Positions 36,718-50,135 are shown, counted from the first letter of the stretch. The stretch is DNA of 64,000 bases from Poecilobothrus nobilitatus (GCA_947095535.1 OX352774.1:3906001-3970000), one strand, 5' to 3'. Notes: a model not told the origin generated them from the sequence alone. Made by a program: numbers and translations.

Positions 36718-36723
36718 AATAAA
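36718..36723 (+). promoter_or_regulatory. Candidate polyadenylation signal of Pgd
   Basis: AATAAA, 210 bp after the stop codon, is the first canonical hexamer downstream of the Pgd stop. It is preceded by T-rich sequence. In such AT-rich DNA a hexamer can occur by chance. Confidence 0.45.
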
Positions 36724-38499
36724 TAATAATTTTGTTTTAATTATATGTCAATTTTTTATTTTAAATTACATATATTTACTTTTCAACACCTATAAAATAA
36801 ATTAAAAAAAAAACAAAACTAGGAGGACATCACATGTTTTTTGATTATAGAAAGTACCCGCATACACCCATGCTTTAACCTTGACACTGAATTCTTGTTT
36901 TTAAATTTAAAATAAATTGAGTAAACTTGAGTATAAAAATGAATAATAATGGTTATTCAGATTGCTGATTTTTAAATTCTCACTTGTTTAAAACAATAAG
37001 AAAAGCTTTTTGTAGTTGACTAATAATTTTTAAGAATTTAAATATACGTATAGTTGTAAGAATGCATAAATCTGTTGAAAATTTCAGATCGTGTTCAATA
37101 AAGTGTTGTTGTAAAGTAAAAGTAAATTGCATCTTAAAATAAAATTTTAGAGGTCAAATTGAGTACAAACATACCCTAGAGCGCGTTTTAATTTTTTGAT
37201 TAAAATCCTTAAATACAAAAAAAATTTAGAAAGTATCTTATAAATAATATACTTGAATTCTATATCTTAAAATCACGTGCTTTTTAATCTCAATTTAAAG
37301 TAAAAACAACAGTGTTTAGATTATTGAAAAATTCTAATTATTAATAATTGATGATTTGAAAAAAACGGTAAAATATTTTAACTATACTAAATCTTATAAA
37401 TTTCTGATATAAAAAATATATAAAAATCTTGCATCTTTTATATTTTAAATGAAGTTTTCCATTTAAATTGCTTGATATATTATAATTTGTATTGATTTTT
37501 GGAGAATAAAAATATTTTCTTAATTTGTATTATAAAAATTTCACATCCGCATATTCAATCCATTTCATTTTTATAATTAAAAAAAAAATCAATTGAAACA
37601 ATGTTCATTTTTATTTTTCCAATCAAATTGAATTATGTTTACGTTTTAAATAAATTAATGTTTTATTGCAGATATTTAGGCATAAAAAAAAAAAAAAAAT
37701 TAAAAGAAATCAAATACACAGTTTCAATTGAAAATGAGCTTTTGCATACATTTAGGATGAATAAAAAAAAAAAAACTAATCAATTAAGTCAGAAAATATT
37801 TATTTTGAGTATTTTGTATGTTTATTGTTTGCTTTATTAAAATTTTTCTAGTTAAGTTAACTTTTTGCAGTTTTGTTGGTACATTCTTTAACACTCAATT
37901 TATATTTGACCCAGTTTAGTGTTGGTAAAAAAATAAAAAGTAAAAAAAAAGCATAAATATTTATCGTTTATAAAAAAAAAAAAAAAAACTTGCTGTGGTT
38001 ATTGTTATTTTATCCTATAAGAAGATGCTGCTGCTGCAAATTGGAGACTTTGTTTAATCTTTTTTCTGAAGCCTAATTATTTTATGTATAGCCAAATAAA
38101 TGTGAATAACTATTATTATTTAAGTGTGTGTAAAAAACTGCAGTTAAAAAAACAAGAAAAAAAAAGATAAATACAATATTTTTAACGTTGTTTTTTTTTT
38201 TTTTGAAGTAGAGAAAATGTCAATTATATTTCACTCAATCCTGTTTAGAAAAAGCCTTTTTTATAGTCTAACTTTTTTTCGAAGACTTTTTCTATTGTTT
38301 TAATTTAGTTAATTAAATTCTTAAATAGACAAACAAAACAAGACAGCAACCGTGGTAATGTAAGGCGTTCTAGAATTGAAATTATTTTTGTATCATAATT
38401 TGTAATTTTTCTTAGAAATTTTTTAAATAGAAAAATTATTAATCTATTTATTCTCAAAGATTTTACTCCTTTAAAAATCTAGTTTTTTCCATTCCTCCT
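36724..38499. other. AT-rich non-coding DNA, no gene seen
   Basis: Low-complexity sequence. The ORF at 37601-37840 carries Lys runs from poly(A) and is not credible. Confidence 0.5.
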
Positions 38500-38830
38500 T
38501 TAAAAAATCAAGTTGTCACCTTTGAACGTGAAAGGATACAATTGGTCTAAAATTTTATTTTAATATAACGGTAAATTTGAATATTGATAAGCAAAAAATT
38601 AAAATGTTATAAAAAAAAACCTCTAGATTGGCGTTTTTAAACTGAAAAAAATCGTGTACAACTCGAGGTATAGGAGCTATACGGTATATTTTTAATTATT
38701 GTAAGCGGAGCAGTAGCTGGCCAATGGGCAATTATTTTTGTAATGGGAACCATCTATAACTAGTTAAAATTTATATTTCTTTGTCTCCAATGGTGTAAAT
38801 AATTTTTAAATAAACACAAGAAAGGATCTT
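38500..38830 (-). mobile_element. Fragment of Helitron-like repeat family B (B5)
   Basis: A short, very diverged copy. It keeps TTTTAATATAACGGTAAATTTGAATA, a CCTCTAGATTGGCGTTTTTAAACTGAAAAAA block equivalent to CTATCGATTGTCGTTTTCAGATTGAAAAAA in copy B4, and TTCTTTGTCTCCAATGGTGTAAA in place of TCTATCTTTAACGGTGTAGA. Neither terminal hairpin is visible. Confidence 0.45.
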
Positions 38831-41800
38831 CCAAAGAATGAATGAAAATTATAAGCACAATTCTCAAAATTATCAAACTACATATGTACATAGTTTATCT
38901 TCTAATCTTTTTTTAATATAAAATTTAATCTTCTTGATAATTTCAGCGAAATTTTTGAACTTTAAATATTCTAAAATCTTCTTTCACGGAACAATGCTAT
39001 ACCTATTCTGTTTAATAAATTAAATTTAATTAAATATTGCATTAAATTTTCATTAAACATTTTATTGAATAGTAAAAGTATTTTTATTTCAAAATAAATA
39101 TTATTGACATTTGACACTCATTTCACTGTGCATCTGTGATTTAAGATTTAAGAATGCATTTTCTTTTTTTAAAACCTGCGCAGAAAATTGAGTTTTATTA
39201 ATGAGTATATTTTGAGTATTTTCTCTAAAGAAAAAAAAAAAAAAAAGAAAATTTTTATAAAACAAAAGAAATTTCAATAAAAAAAAAAAAAAAATTTTCT
39301 CAATATTTATATAATTTTCTCTATAAAATTATTACACTCATTTTTGCATCAATATTATGATACCATAGCAGTTATAATAACTTATAAACAATATATGATG
39401 GCTATGTATACAAATTCAACTCAAAAATTAATTGTTTTATCTCTGAGATAAACGTCTGCTGGTATTATATATTTTTATTGTCCAACTTTTGAAGTCTTTG
39501 GAGATTTTTTTTTTTTTTTTTTTTTGTATTTTATATTTGTTTTAAATTGTCTCCAGCACTAGTTTGACTACATTCAATTCAATTATTGTTTGTATGTAGA
39601 ATTAATTTAACTTTTTTTTTTTTTTTTTTGTTTTTTTTTTATAAATGTATGCAAACACGAGATTTAAAATATACTTAAAAATTTTTTTTTTTTTTTTGAT
39701 TTTAGTCTGAGTCTGTCAGTCTAATGTGTAGCGTGTTCGGTTAATTAAATTGTTGCTGCTGGAATTATTAATTTAGTTTGAATATTTTCTGGACGCATAA
39801 ACCGTGTTTTTTTATTTTTTTTTTTTTTTAAAATAGATAAAAAGTAAACAAAAATTAATAAAGAAAATATTGAAAAGAGAAAAAAATTTAGTGTGTAAAA
39901 TAAAATAAAATCCGGAAGCAAATTCCAGTGCAAGCATTTTTTTTTTAAATATTGTTTCTCTTTTCATTTATTTATTTTTTGTTTTTTTATTATTAAAAAA
40001 TTAAAATAAATGTGTATTTTGATAAACATTTGTATCAATAACGGGTTCCTTATAGTAATATTTGCGTGATTTTGAAAGTAAAACAATTTGTTGTTTTTTT
40101 TTTTTTTTTTTTAATTTTTAAACTAAAATGAAAATACAATGAGAAGAATAAAATAAAATTAAAATTAATTAAGTATAAAAAAACAAAAACAATTTATATG
40201 TACATATGTGTGATATTTATGTGTCCAAAATACTATTAAAAATTAACAAATAAATAATAGTAATAAAAATAATAATTAAAAAATATTCAAAAATTAATAT
40301 AAAAGGTATATATATATATATATAAAATTATATACAAACATATGTATGTACGTATATTGTATGTACATATGTAAGTTAAAAAAAAAAAAAAAATGGTTAA
40401 TAGTTCACAAAATTCTTAATTCAATTTTTTTTTTTTTTTTTGGTTTTAATATCCATAGAATTGGAGGTTGTTGTTAATTTTTATTTTAAAAAATATTTCA
40501 GTTTAAAAATTTTGTGTGTTTGCAAACAAATTAAATATGCTCCTAATATATAGTTATATAATTAATTATAAAATTGATTAATTGATTGATTTATTGATTA
40601 ATTTCTATTAGTTAATTTTTTACGATTATTTATTAACAAACATTGTGATATTTATTCTAGTGTAAATCTAAATTATAATTGTTAACTATTTAATGGTGCT
40701 CATCTTAAATTTTAATATTTTTAAATAATTAATTGAAGCAATATTTTAATTAAGCTGTTGCCTTTGTTTTGATCAAAGTAGGCTAATTTTTCTTTATTTA
40801 CATTTTTTTATACATATGTTACATATTGATTCAAAAATTTATAACATAATCGATAATTTACATTACATATACATATGTATGTATGTAGGTACAACGAAAA
40901 AAAAGTTAAGCATGAAAAATTTTTTGGTTTTTTGTTACTGAAACAGACTCTAAAATTAACTTTCTTCCGCTTTAATATTTATAACATTATGTAATAATAA
41001 TTATTAATATTTTATTTATAATTATAAGTTAATAATATATTATGATATCTTAATAGAAAAACAAAATCGTATATACATTTCTTTTTATTTTTTTCATCTA
41101 GTTTTTTTTTTTAAGTACATATTATATACGTATGCCGGTTCACTTGAACAGTTAACTATATGCTTCAATCATAATTTTTTCCCACTAACAACAATATTTT
41201 AAAGTTATTAGATACATATGTTATTTAGATATGATTTATTACATTTGCTGATTATATTTGTCAAAGAAAATAAAAAATAATTTGATTAGGAAGGTACTTA
41301 AAAAAAAAAAATATTAATTTTGTACCTATGTGGTTATGTATACTGTATATACCCATACATATATTTTTTTATTTTTATTTACTTAGATTTTAAAAAAATA
41401 AAAATTAGCTAAACTTTGTAAATGCTAAAAAACATAAAAAATACATTAAAAATATTGAAATTTATTATTTATTAGGTCTGATAGGAGGTACATATAATAT
41501 AAGGGTTTTAATTTGATATGTTATCTTTTTTTCTTAAATGATCAGTTTATTTAGTTAAGAAAATATAATATAGATGTCTCTCAAGTATTTGCAATTTAAT
41601 TTAAATTTTAATTATCTTTTTTTAATTGAATTTTTATTCTTTTTTATTTCTAAATTTAAGAAAAAAAAAAAAAAAAATGACAAATACAATTAAAATTAAT
41701 TTAATTGTTGTTTTTATTTAGCTTGCATAATTAATCAAAAATGATTTTATTATATTTTTAATATCAATGTTACGTTTTGGTAAATTTTAAATAACTGTCA

Positions 41801-43740
41801 GCTACCTAAAAACTAAATTGCATAACTTAATTTTAATTACCATAATATTTCTATGCATGATTGAAATTGTTTAAAAATATTTTTGTGCTTAAACTAATTA
41901 GACACGAAAACTATTTAAGTATAATGTTTTTAAATTGTTATATTTAATTAAAGTAAAAGAAAAAAAAAAAAAAAAAAACTAATCAAAAATTTTAAAAGTT
42001 TAATCAATTTAAAAAATTGCAAAGTTGTATGAGAATTGATTTTTTTTTTTTAGGGCATAAAATGCACTTTTGCAATTTGTTTTTATAATTTTATTTTAAA
42101 AAAAAAAATTAATTAATTTGGGTGTTAGACTTGATTTTTTTTTACAAAGTTTTAAAATGATTACAAAATAGAACCTAAAAAATAAGCTTTCAAAATTTTT
42201 GTATATTTTTTAACTTAATTGTATTAATTTTTGTAAATTTTAAATTTTGATTAATTTTACGGAGCCATTAACCATAATTTTTACGCAGTCTTATCAAAAT
42301 ATATTAAAAGTTTTTCGTTTTAGAATTTTTTATATTTAGATAGAATTTATCAATTAAAAATTTTGAAAATTTATTAGTAAATTTTATTAGACATCTATCC
42401 AGAGTTTGAATTTTTAATTTATAGGTATTTGGAATGAAAAAATTATAAATAGAACAGAGAAACAACCTCTAATTCTAAATAGAATATTTTTTAAATTTAA
42501 ATAATAAATAAATAGTGTATAATTTTTGTTATATGTATTATCTATCGTACTGACTATGGTGTAACTCTAACACTAATATGCTTAAACTTATTTATTAATG
42601 AATATAAAATAATAAAAAAAAAAAAAAAATATTTGCATAAATTAAAATTTTTTACATAAAATACAAAAAAAAAAATGTAATGTAAAAAGTTATGAAAAAA
42701 ATATAAAAAATAAATAATTTGTAACTTTTTTGTAACTTCTATATAAAAACGAGTCCAGTAACGCTTTGCAACAATTTGCAACTTAAGCTTTCTTAATTAA
42801 ATACATAGGTACTGTGATATTTTTTACAGGATTAATTTTAATAAATATTTAACAATTTACATACATTTATATATAAGTGTTATACATTATATTAATGTGC
42901 ATGTATGTAAATTATTATTAAAAATTCTTTAAAAATTTATTAAAATTCAAAAAAAGATTTAATGTTTTGAAAAAAAAAAAAAAATAAATAAATAAATAAA
43001 AAGCATAGAAAAAAATGTATGTATCATAAAATTAAATTGTGGTTGTGTTGTGAGAAAAAAAAAAATAAATTTCAGTTTAAATTTTTTTTTAGTAATTTTT
43101 ATATTCATAAAGAACAAAGTGTAAAACAAAAATAAAGTTTTATATGTATATACCTATGTATATATATATATATAATATATATATAAAAAAAGTATTATAA
43201 TAGCTTGAGTTTACATGTGAATTGTGTAAAATTTGAGAGAATAGAAGAAATTATTTAATTTTTTTCTCATATTTTTATTTACATTTAATTTAAAGCTGTT
43301 CAATAAATATTTTGATTTTTTTGTATTTACTAATTAATGAATGAATTGAATCTATTGAAGTTTTTCATAATTTTTAACAAAAAAAAAAAAAATATATATA
43401 TAATTAAAACAAATAAAAAATAAATATTAATTCAAAAATTATTTTTGTATAGTCAAAATATTACTGATAGAGACTAAATAACAAAAAATGTAAATTTAAT
43501 TCAATATTTAAATATCTAATTTTTTAGTAAAATAAAAATAAATAATACACTAAAAATAATTTAGTAAATTAAAAAAAAAATAAATTTAAATAATCTAAAC
43601 TAATTAACATTATTGTAACACAAAGTTTAATTTTTTAAAAACTTCAAACAAGAAACGAAACTGTTCTACGTGTTAGGTATTCTGTTAGGTACTCCCCTAA
43701 CATTATAAAGTAAGAAGTTAGAAATTTCGCTTGGATTGAA
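38831..43740. other. Long AT-rich non-coding stretch, no gene seen
   Basis: Holds long poly(T)/poly(A) runs (39506-39526, 40093-40112, 41950-41978), a (TA)n tract near 40309-40324 and another near 43157-43190. An imperfect palindrome built from ACATATGTATGTAC and GTATGTACATATGT lies at about 40340-40376. ORFs at 39745 and 42554 are homopolymer-driven. Confidence 0.5.
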
Positions 43741-43989
43741 GAGTGTGTATAAAATTAACATTGGGTTAAATGAAAAAAACTGTTCTTGAACTTAAATTTC
43801 ACTTTTCATATAAAAACTTTAATTTGAGCTCCAACTCGGTTTTATACATTCGAACTATTGGGCCGAATTCATAAAATTGGGTTGATATCAAATATCACTT
43901 TTTCAAACAAAAGCTATTAATTTAAGTGTAGTTTTGTTTGAAAAAATAGGATTTTGAAATCAAGCTCAATCTTGTGCATTCGACCCAAT
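43741..43989. mobile_element. Foldback-type hairpin repeat
   Basis: The arms 43857-43912 and 43932-43989 are inverted copies of each other over about 57 bp, starting ATTGGGCCGAATTCATAA and ending in a perfect 14-bp core TTTTTCAAACAAAA/TTTTGTTTGAAAAA, with a 19-bp loop. The preceding 110 bp contain related pieces (ATTGGGTTAAATG at about 43761, GAGCTCC then TATACATTCGAACTATTGGG), suggesting a second, more diverged hairpin unit. This is the form of a hairpin MITE or foldback repeat. Target-site duplication not found. Confidence 0.65.
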
Positions 43990-46109
43990 GTTTTTATAAC
44001 ACCAGGATCTATAAATTTAAGATTCTACCATAGTCTACCTATACATGCATTGAATTACATATTGAAAGCATTTTTAAAGATTACTATACATCATTTTATG
44101 AGTCGTGATTTAAATAAGAAAATTAACCACATAGACGATAAATTTAAATATTGCCAAAATACTCCAGTCTCAAACACAAAAGTACTAAATAATTTTTCAT
44201 CGAACAGCTTTGTTTGAACCTGTTTTTTTAATTATGTTTACAATAACCTTTTGTATCTTTTATTTTCTTATCATTTCAATGTAATATGTACTAATATTGC
44301 CCTAACAAAAAAGTATTCTAAAACAATTATAATAAACTTAAAAAAAAAAAAACAACGACATTCAATATCTTCCATTTATTAATTAATCATCATCTGTTGG
44401 AATCTTCAATGCTGTACGCATTAACGACAACGGCAAAAATATCTGCATGAATCAACCTTGAACTGAAATCATATTTAAATTAATCAAATGCTATAATTAT
44501 TAGTTGTCAAATCTCAAATTCACTTGTCATTATCACTTCTACTGTCGATTAAAAAAGATGATAATGATTACTGATAAATTTTTATTAAGAAATCTTTGAA
44601 TAACATTTTTCCAACATTTTCGTTTTTTTGTAATTTTCGCTTAAAGCAAAACCAATACTTACCTTTTTTTTTTTTAAATTTAATAGCTTTTTTTATCACT
44701 TGAATTATGATTTTATATTTTCTTTTGTATTTAATTGAAAGATCATTTTAGTAACATAAAATTTACAACGACAAAAAAAAAACCATGTAAAATGTCTTGT
44801 GATTTTTTTTTTTTTAATTTTTTGTAATATCAAGTGGAGCAACAACTAGACACTGTCTTTATAATTATTGAAATTCATGATACCATTAAAATTTTTGAAT
44901 GCATATTCAATTATATGTAAGTGTAATCCGTCTTATAAATTTTGTGCGCAAGCATACATGACTAATATAATGGTTGAAATATACTTATAGACAACAGATA
45001 ATTTAAGAAAATTGAAAGGTACCATAGCTTAACATATACGTATGTATTTCTTTTTACAAAGTTGTAGTGTTTGGCAATAAATTTTTATTAATATTTCAGT
45101 TTTTCATTAAAAAACCCCAACCGAAAAAAAAATAATCACGTAAATTTACATCAATTTAGCTATTAAAATTTAATCATAATTATAATTATGTTTTTTTTTT
45201 AAATTTTTTTTTTTTGTTACATCACTTCAACACAAGATAACATTTGTGGTCAATCAACACAATTTTTTTTTTTTGACTAAAAAAAGTTAGCAAAAATACA
45301 CCATTCATTACTGAAAGTGTTTATTACTTTGTTTAATGTAAGCTAAAGAAAATGAATTAATAATTGACAGGTTTAGATGTACTTTCTTTGAATAACTACC
45401 TTTTAATAACTGTAAATAAATAGTACAAAATTAATGATGAGTAAACTGTCAAAAAAAAATTATAATTTATATTAACAATAAACAGTTATGATAAAATAAT
45501 ATTATTTGTAATCTCTAAATAAAATTTCGTTAAAAACAGTTTCAATTTTTGGTTTTTAATCTTAAAGTTTAGGTAAAATCTTTTGCATAATCATAATCGC
45601 TTGTTTGCGTAGATAATTGTTTAATATTGTTTTTAAGTTTATTAAATTTTTGACATGTAACATACTGTTATGTAACAAATAACGTTTCTCGTTTTTTGAC
45701 AGATTTTGGCTTTTTCTAGCAAACAAATAGTTAAGTTGTCATTTTGCTTTTTGAATAATAATATTATTGATATTATATTTATTATCTTATATAAACGATA
45801 TTTTATTGAATTAAAAACAAAATTTTTTTTTTTTTTGTGTTTATGCATTATTTTTATTTATAGAAAATAACAAATTTTTATTTAATTTAATAATTATTAT
45901 AATAAAACATAAACAATTATGAATGAAATAATTAATATTTGCATGAATTTATTTATTAAAATTAATAAGTTTTAAATTTAATTAATCAAAAAAAAAAAAA
46001 TAAAAATGCATGTGCGGATTTAAATTAAAAAAAAAAAAACAATAACAAAATTTAAAAAAGAAATCATCATAAAATGACATGTTTCATCATTAAAAATTGG
46101 TCTCAAAAT
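43990..46109. other. AT-rich non-coding DNA, no gene seen
   Basis: The ORF 43954-44217 begins within the hairpin repeat and runs into a Lys/Asn/Ile-rich stretch (NLRFYHSLPIHALNYILKAF and onward) that I do not recognise. The ORF at 45642-45848 contains poly(A)-encoded Lys. No RNA gene was seen. Confidence 0.4.
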
Positions 46110-46181
46110 TTATACTGTGCTACTATCACAATAACTACTGCTGTTTCTACTACTTTTACTGTTACTACTTGTATCCTGCAT
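46110..46181 (-). CDS. Weak candidate terminal exon or small ORF, Ser-rich
   Basis: On the - strand a 23-codon frame from an ATG at 46181 to TAA at 46110 reads MQDTSSNSKSSRNSSSYCDS then STV. It is built from AGT/AGC/AAC codons and is far less Lys/Phe-biased than random frames here. An AG at the end of GATGCAG could be an acceptor, making DTSSN.. the start of a last exon, but no polypyrimidine tract precedes it. It could equally be a degenerate trinucleotide microsatellite. No function can be given. Confidence 0.15.
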   Translation of the reverse strand: MQDTSSNSKSSRNSSSYCDSSTV

Positions 46182-46373
46182 CTTTTAACAAAATTTGAAA
46201 TTATTTTTAATAAATTTTCTGCATCAATCAGCTAATAATCATACACAACATAATAAAAAAAAAATATAATATACATATATAATATAGAAAGTGCATTATA
46301 ATTTTTATTTCGTTTTTATTACATACATACATGTATATATAATTAATTTTTATAATAAAAATTATTTTTATAA

Positions 46374-46472
46374 ATGACAAGAAAACTGTCATCGTTTTCA
46401 TATAAAAATTATATGGGCGAAGATTATTTTGATTGCGATTACAGTTATTTAAAAACGTTAGTATATTTTTGA
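46374..46472 (+). CDS. Weak candidate small ORF or first exon
   Basis: An ATG at 46374 opens 32 codons (MTRKLSSFSYKNYMGEDYFD and onward to a TGA) with GGC, GAA, GAT, TGC and TAC codons unlike the surrounding low-complexity DNA. A GTTAGT at 46457 could act as a splice donor. It lies about 150 bp from tRNA-Asp on the opposite strand. I do not recognise the peptide, and a chance frame is the default explanation. Confidence 0.15.
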   Translation: MTRKLSSFSYKNYMGEDYFDCDYSYLKTLVYF

Positions 46473-46599
46473 TAGTTTTTAGTTTAGTGAATATTATAAA
46501 ATTTTTATTTTGTTTTTTCTTAGTACTTATAACTAATAAGTTTTAGTATAATTTTTTTGTTATTAAATAATGGTTTATAGGTTAAAATTAAAATTAAAA

Positions 46600-46619
46600 A
46601 AACAAAAAAAGAAAAAATT
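46600..46619 (-). terminator. RNA polymerase III terminator of tRNA-Asp
   Basis: Directly after the tRNA 3' end, the - strand reads AATTTTTTCTTTTTTTG, two T-runs of six or more, the normal stop signal for RNA polymerase III. Confidence 0.8.
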
Positions 46620-46691
46620 CTCCCCGGCGGGGAATCGAACCCCGGTCTCCCGCGTGACAGGCGGGGATACTGACCACTATACTACCGAGGA
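46620..46691 (-). tRNA. tRNA-Asp (anticodon GTC)
   Basis: On the - strand the 72-nt sequence folds as a complete cloverleaf. The acceptor TCCTCGG pairs with CCGGGGA (one T-G wobble), and the D-arm includes AGTGGTCAGTAT. The anticodon stem CCCGC/GCGGG has loop CTGTCAC (anticodon GTC), the T-arm is CGGGG/CCCCG with loop TTCGATT, and the discriminator is G, as expected for Asp. The internal A box (TAGTATAGTGG) and B box (GGTTCGATTCC) are intact. Downstream on the - strand are T-runs that would end RNA polymerase III transcription. It has no intron and no encoded CCA. It delivers aspartate at GAC/GAU codons. It looks functional and closely resembles the fly tRNA-Asp I remember. Confidence 0.97.
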
Positions 46692-49600
46692 CTTGTATTT
46701 CACTTTGATTTCTTTTTGTCATTAATTTTATATCACTAGTACAAAAACAAGTACAAAAGTTACAATTACTTTATTATATATTTGCTTTAATTTTTTTTTT
46801 TTAATTCTAACAAAAGAACAAAACAGATTTTATCTATGAGCTAATATTAATAAAAAAAAAATAGCATCACATTCAGGTGAGAATAGGTTATGTGTTTTTG
46901 TTTCACTTACGTGGCTTCTAAAATATCAATACAAGTGAAAATTTTATTTTTGTGAGTTTTCAACAATAGAAAAGTTTATAAGATGTGTGAAATAAAAACA
47001 AAGAATAAAAACATAAAAATAATTCATATATTTAGATTATGACGTCATTATGAGACGTGAGTTAATGGGTTCTTAAAAATTAAAAATGTTTTTATTGTTT
47101 TGTTATTATTTTTATTTGTAGGAGTTTGTGAATGCTGATGATTGAAGAATGAATAATATTTAAAATATTTATTCATGATAATATTATATTTTTATGTTGT
47201 TGTTAAAAGGAAGGAAATGAAGTACATAGTTTTTTTTTTTTTTTTAAATATTAAGTATTTATTGGCAATTTTAAATTACGTTTAATTATTGATTAAACAT
47301 TATTGTGTTGGAATATATTTTTATAATACCCTATATATTAATAATTATGAAAGTGATAAAAAAGAATTTAAAAACAGGTATTCTTTTAGGTTAAACTGAC
47401 AAAAATTTTTTCTTTTGTGTACATATGTACTACATCCAGAGATTGTACGCATTTATATTATATAAATATAAAAATAAAACACAGTGTGAAAAATGCTTAT
47501 TTTTGTAATTGATTAAAATTGAGCTGCTATAATAACTAAGCATATAACTACCATATAATAGTTAAGGTTATTGTGCACATTGAAACGTCGATTAAATCGC
47601 AATCTGTCGGTAATAAGGCATGCGCTTAACAAATCAGCTCATAGGTATACAAAGTTTACTAGCACAGTTACCTGAAAAAATGTGTGAGAAAATTCTGAAG
47701 TTCTGAAGATTTTCTTTTCGTTTTGTATTTAGTACGAGGACATTTTATTTGATGTTTGTCTTTTAAGTTTTACTAGTAATCTATTTATGAATTTAGTTTA
47801 CCGAAATTAAATTTTTAAATTGAACCATCTGTAGATGGAATAAGGAAGCACTGTCTTTTAACCAAGAATTTGTATTAAATGTTTTTATATATCTATAGGT
47901 ACACTTATTTAATTTTTTTGGGAAAAGTATGAAAACCAATCATTTCTTCTACAACAAGCGCATATCTTCTTCAATGTGTCTATGTGAGATTACCCCACCA
48001 AAACCACCATTCATTTGAAAAATTGTTATAAAAAAGCAAATTTATAAATATTTTAAAAATTATAATGAATGATAAATAGAGAAAAAAACTAAATAAAAAA
48101 GTTTTAGAAAAAAACAAAATGAGTTCTAATTAATTTTAAATGAAATATTTTCAGAATTATCCTTAACTTCTGCGAAGCACGTACTCGATCTATGGAACCG
48201 TTTAGATGAGACATCGCAAAGTTGAAAAAGATCTTTAATAGTCCAATGCGTTGCAAAAGCGTAATGGAATCTAATTTATTCACTGAATTCTCTAAATTTG
48301 AAGACAATCAGCCAAAGCCTTTAACAAGGATTATAAAAAATTAAGAAAACCTTTAATTTTCTAATATGGTTTAAAAGAGAATGCAGATAGTTTAAAACTA
48401 TATCAAGACAGTGGGAAGTCTTTATGTAAAATTTTGTTGCGCTCATGTGAGTGATTCTAAAATGATAAGCAAACAAACAAACAACTCAACAAAGCAATAT
48501 ATTATATCTTCATATTAAGTATATTATTTTTTGTTCTATTTTTAATAAATGATCTGTTTATAGAACTGTTAAACAGATGGCTTTTTTTTTAAAATAATAA
48601 ATTGGAGTAGTTAAAATAGCACACCTCTTACAGTTACAGTAAAGTTTTGTGAAATACATTTTGACAATACAATATTAAGTGAAAATATAAAAAACAAAAC
48701 TTGTTAAATTTCCGCTAAGACTAAATAATTTTATTTTTTTAAGAAAATTTCCCTTCTATTACAATAAAATAATGACGACAGTTACTTGATATTTGAATTT
48801 ATTCTAAATGGGTACTGGTTTTCAATTAACAGGTCGGCTGTTTATTTAACTTGACTTTTCCATTTAAATAATTAATCTGGGAATTTTAATTTAACTTTTT
48901 TTTTTTTTTGTTTAAAAATGGGTTACTATTCATAAAAAGAAATGATGCGAACGAGATTAGAAATTTATTTATTTTTTTGTTTTTTAATTTTAACATTTTT
49001 TTTAGAAATTTCTTATGAATTCAAATAAAATGAAAATAAAAATTTGTTTAAAAACAGTTAGGTATAGGTTTAGAAATATTTTTATGTGACAATATAATAT
49101 TCTGGATGATTTTGTATTTTGTTACCTATAAAATATTTGGATCAAAATGTCAAAAGTGCGTCAGTTAAAGAAAAACTATTTTATACCTTACAACAATTTC
49201 TTTGAAAAAAAGGTTACAAACAGAATAGATAGTAATTTGTAAAGTATTTCACATAATTTTTGTAATTCTTTAGATTTAAGGTTTTAATAAATACATACAT
49301 ATATCATATCTAAAACCCTTTTAGTTGAATGAAATGTTAATATTAAATTTAATTTGACAACTTATTCCCGTTAAAAATTTCTTAAATTACTGTTATTATT
49401 TTGATGACAGTAAAAAATAATAATAAAATAATTTTTTTTTTAGTTATGTACATAATATTTATATGTTATATATGTATCCACATACATTATCATATTAGTT
49501 TTTTAATGTCAACTTACTGTCCATTAATGCCCATTTATAATATGTATCTATATAAAAATGGTTAACCATGTTGTATAAATGATTGTCATTAATAATTCAC

Positions 49601-50135
49601 ATTAAATACTCTCAGTGGAGTTTCGTGGCTTTTCTGATGACGCTGTGTTATAATTATATTGTAATTATTGATTTTAAAAAAATTTATTTTTAGATATCGA
49701 TTTTAATAACCATATATTTAAAATAAGTTAATTCAATAAAAATGGGGTCAATTTTAAAAATAATGACGATAATAACCTATAAATTATACCTATATTCATA
49801 GATACCTATTAATTTTTTTTAATATGATAGAAATTTGCTTAAAAATCGAATTTATACATATTTTATTGATTTTATGTCAATTAAAATATTAATATTACAT
49901 GAAAATTGTCAATTTGACTCTTTTACGCGGGTAATTATGACACAGACGCGTATATTATAGATTTTTTATTAGAATAAAAAGTAAATTCATAATATGTAAA
50001 TCGATTATTGAGTTAAAAAATAATTTTTGATTGCGGAGTTGTTATTGAATGTAGAGTTTGTTTTGTTTCTTTTATGTAAAATTTTTAAAACGAAATTGTT
50101 TTAATTTGTATTTTGATGTTCTGAATCATGAATAA
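46692..50135. other. AT-rich non-coding DNA, no clear gene
   Basis: Mostly low-complexity. A patch at about 48130-48310 is GC-richer and open on the - strand (48104-48307, with NLENSVNKLDSITLLQRIGL and RASQKLRIILKI); it may be an old gene or transposon remnant, but I recognise no family. Another GC-richer patch lies at 47575-47650. Confidence 0.4.
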
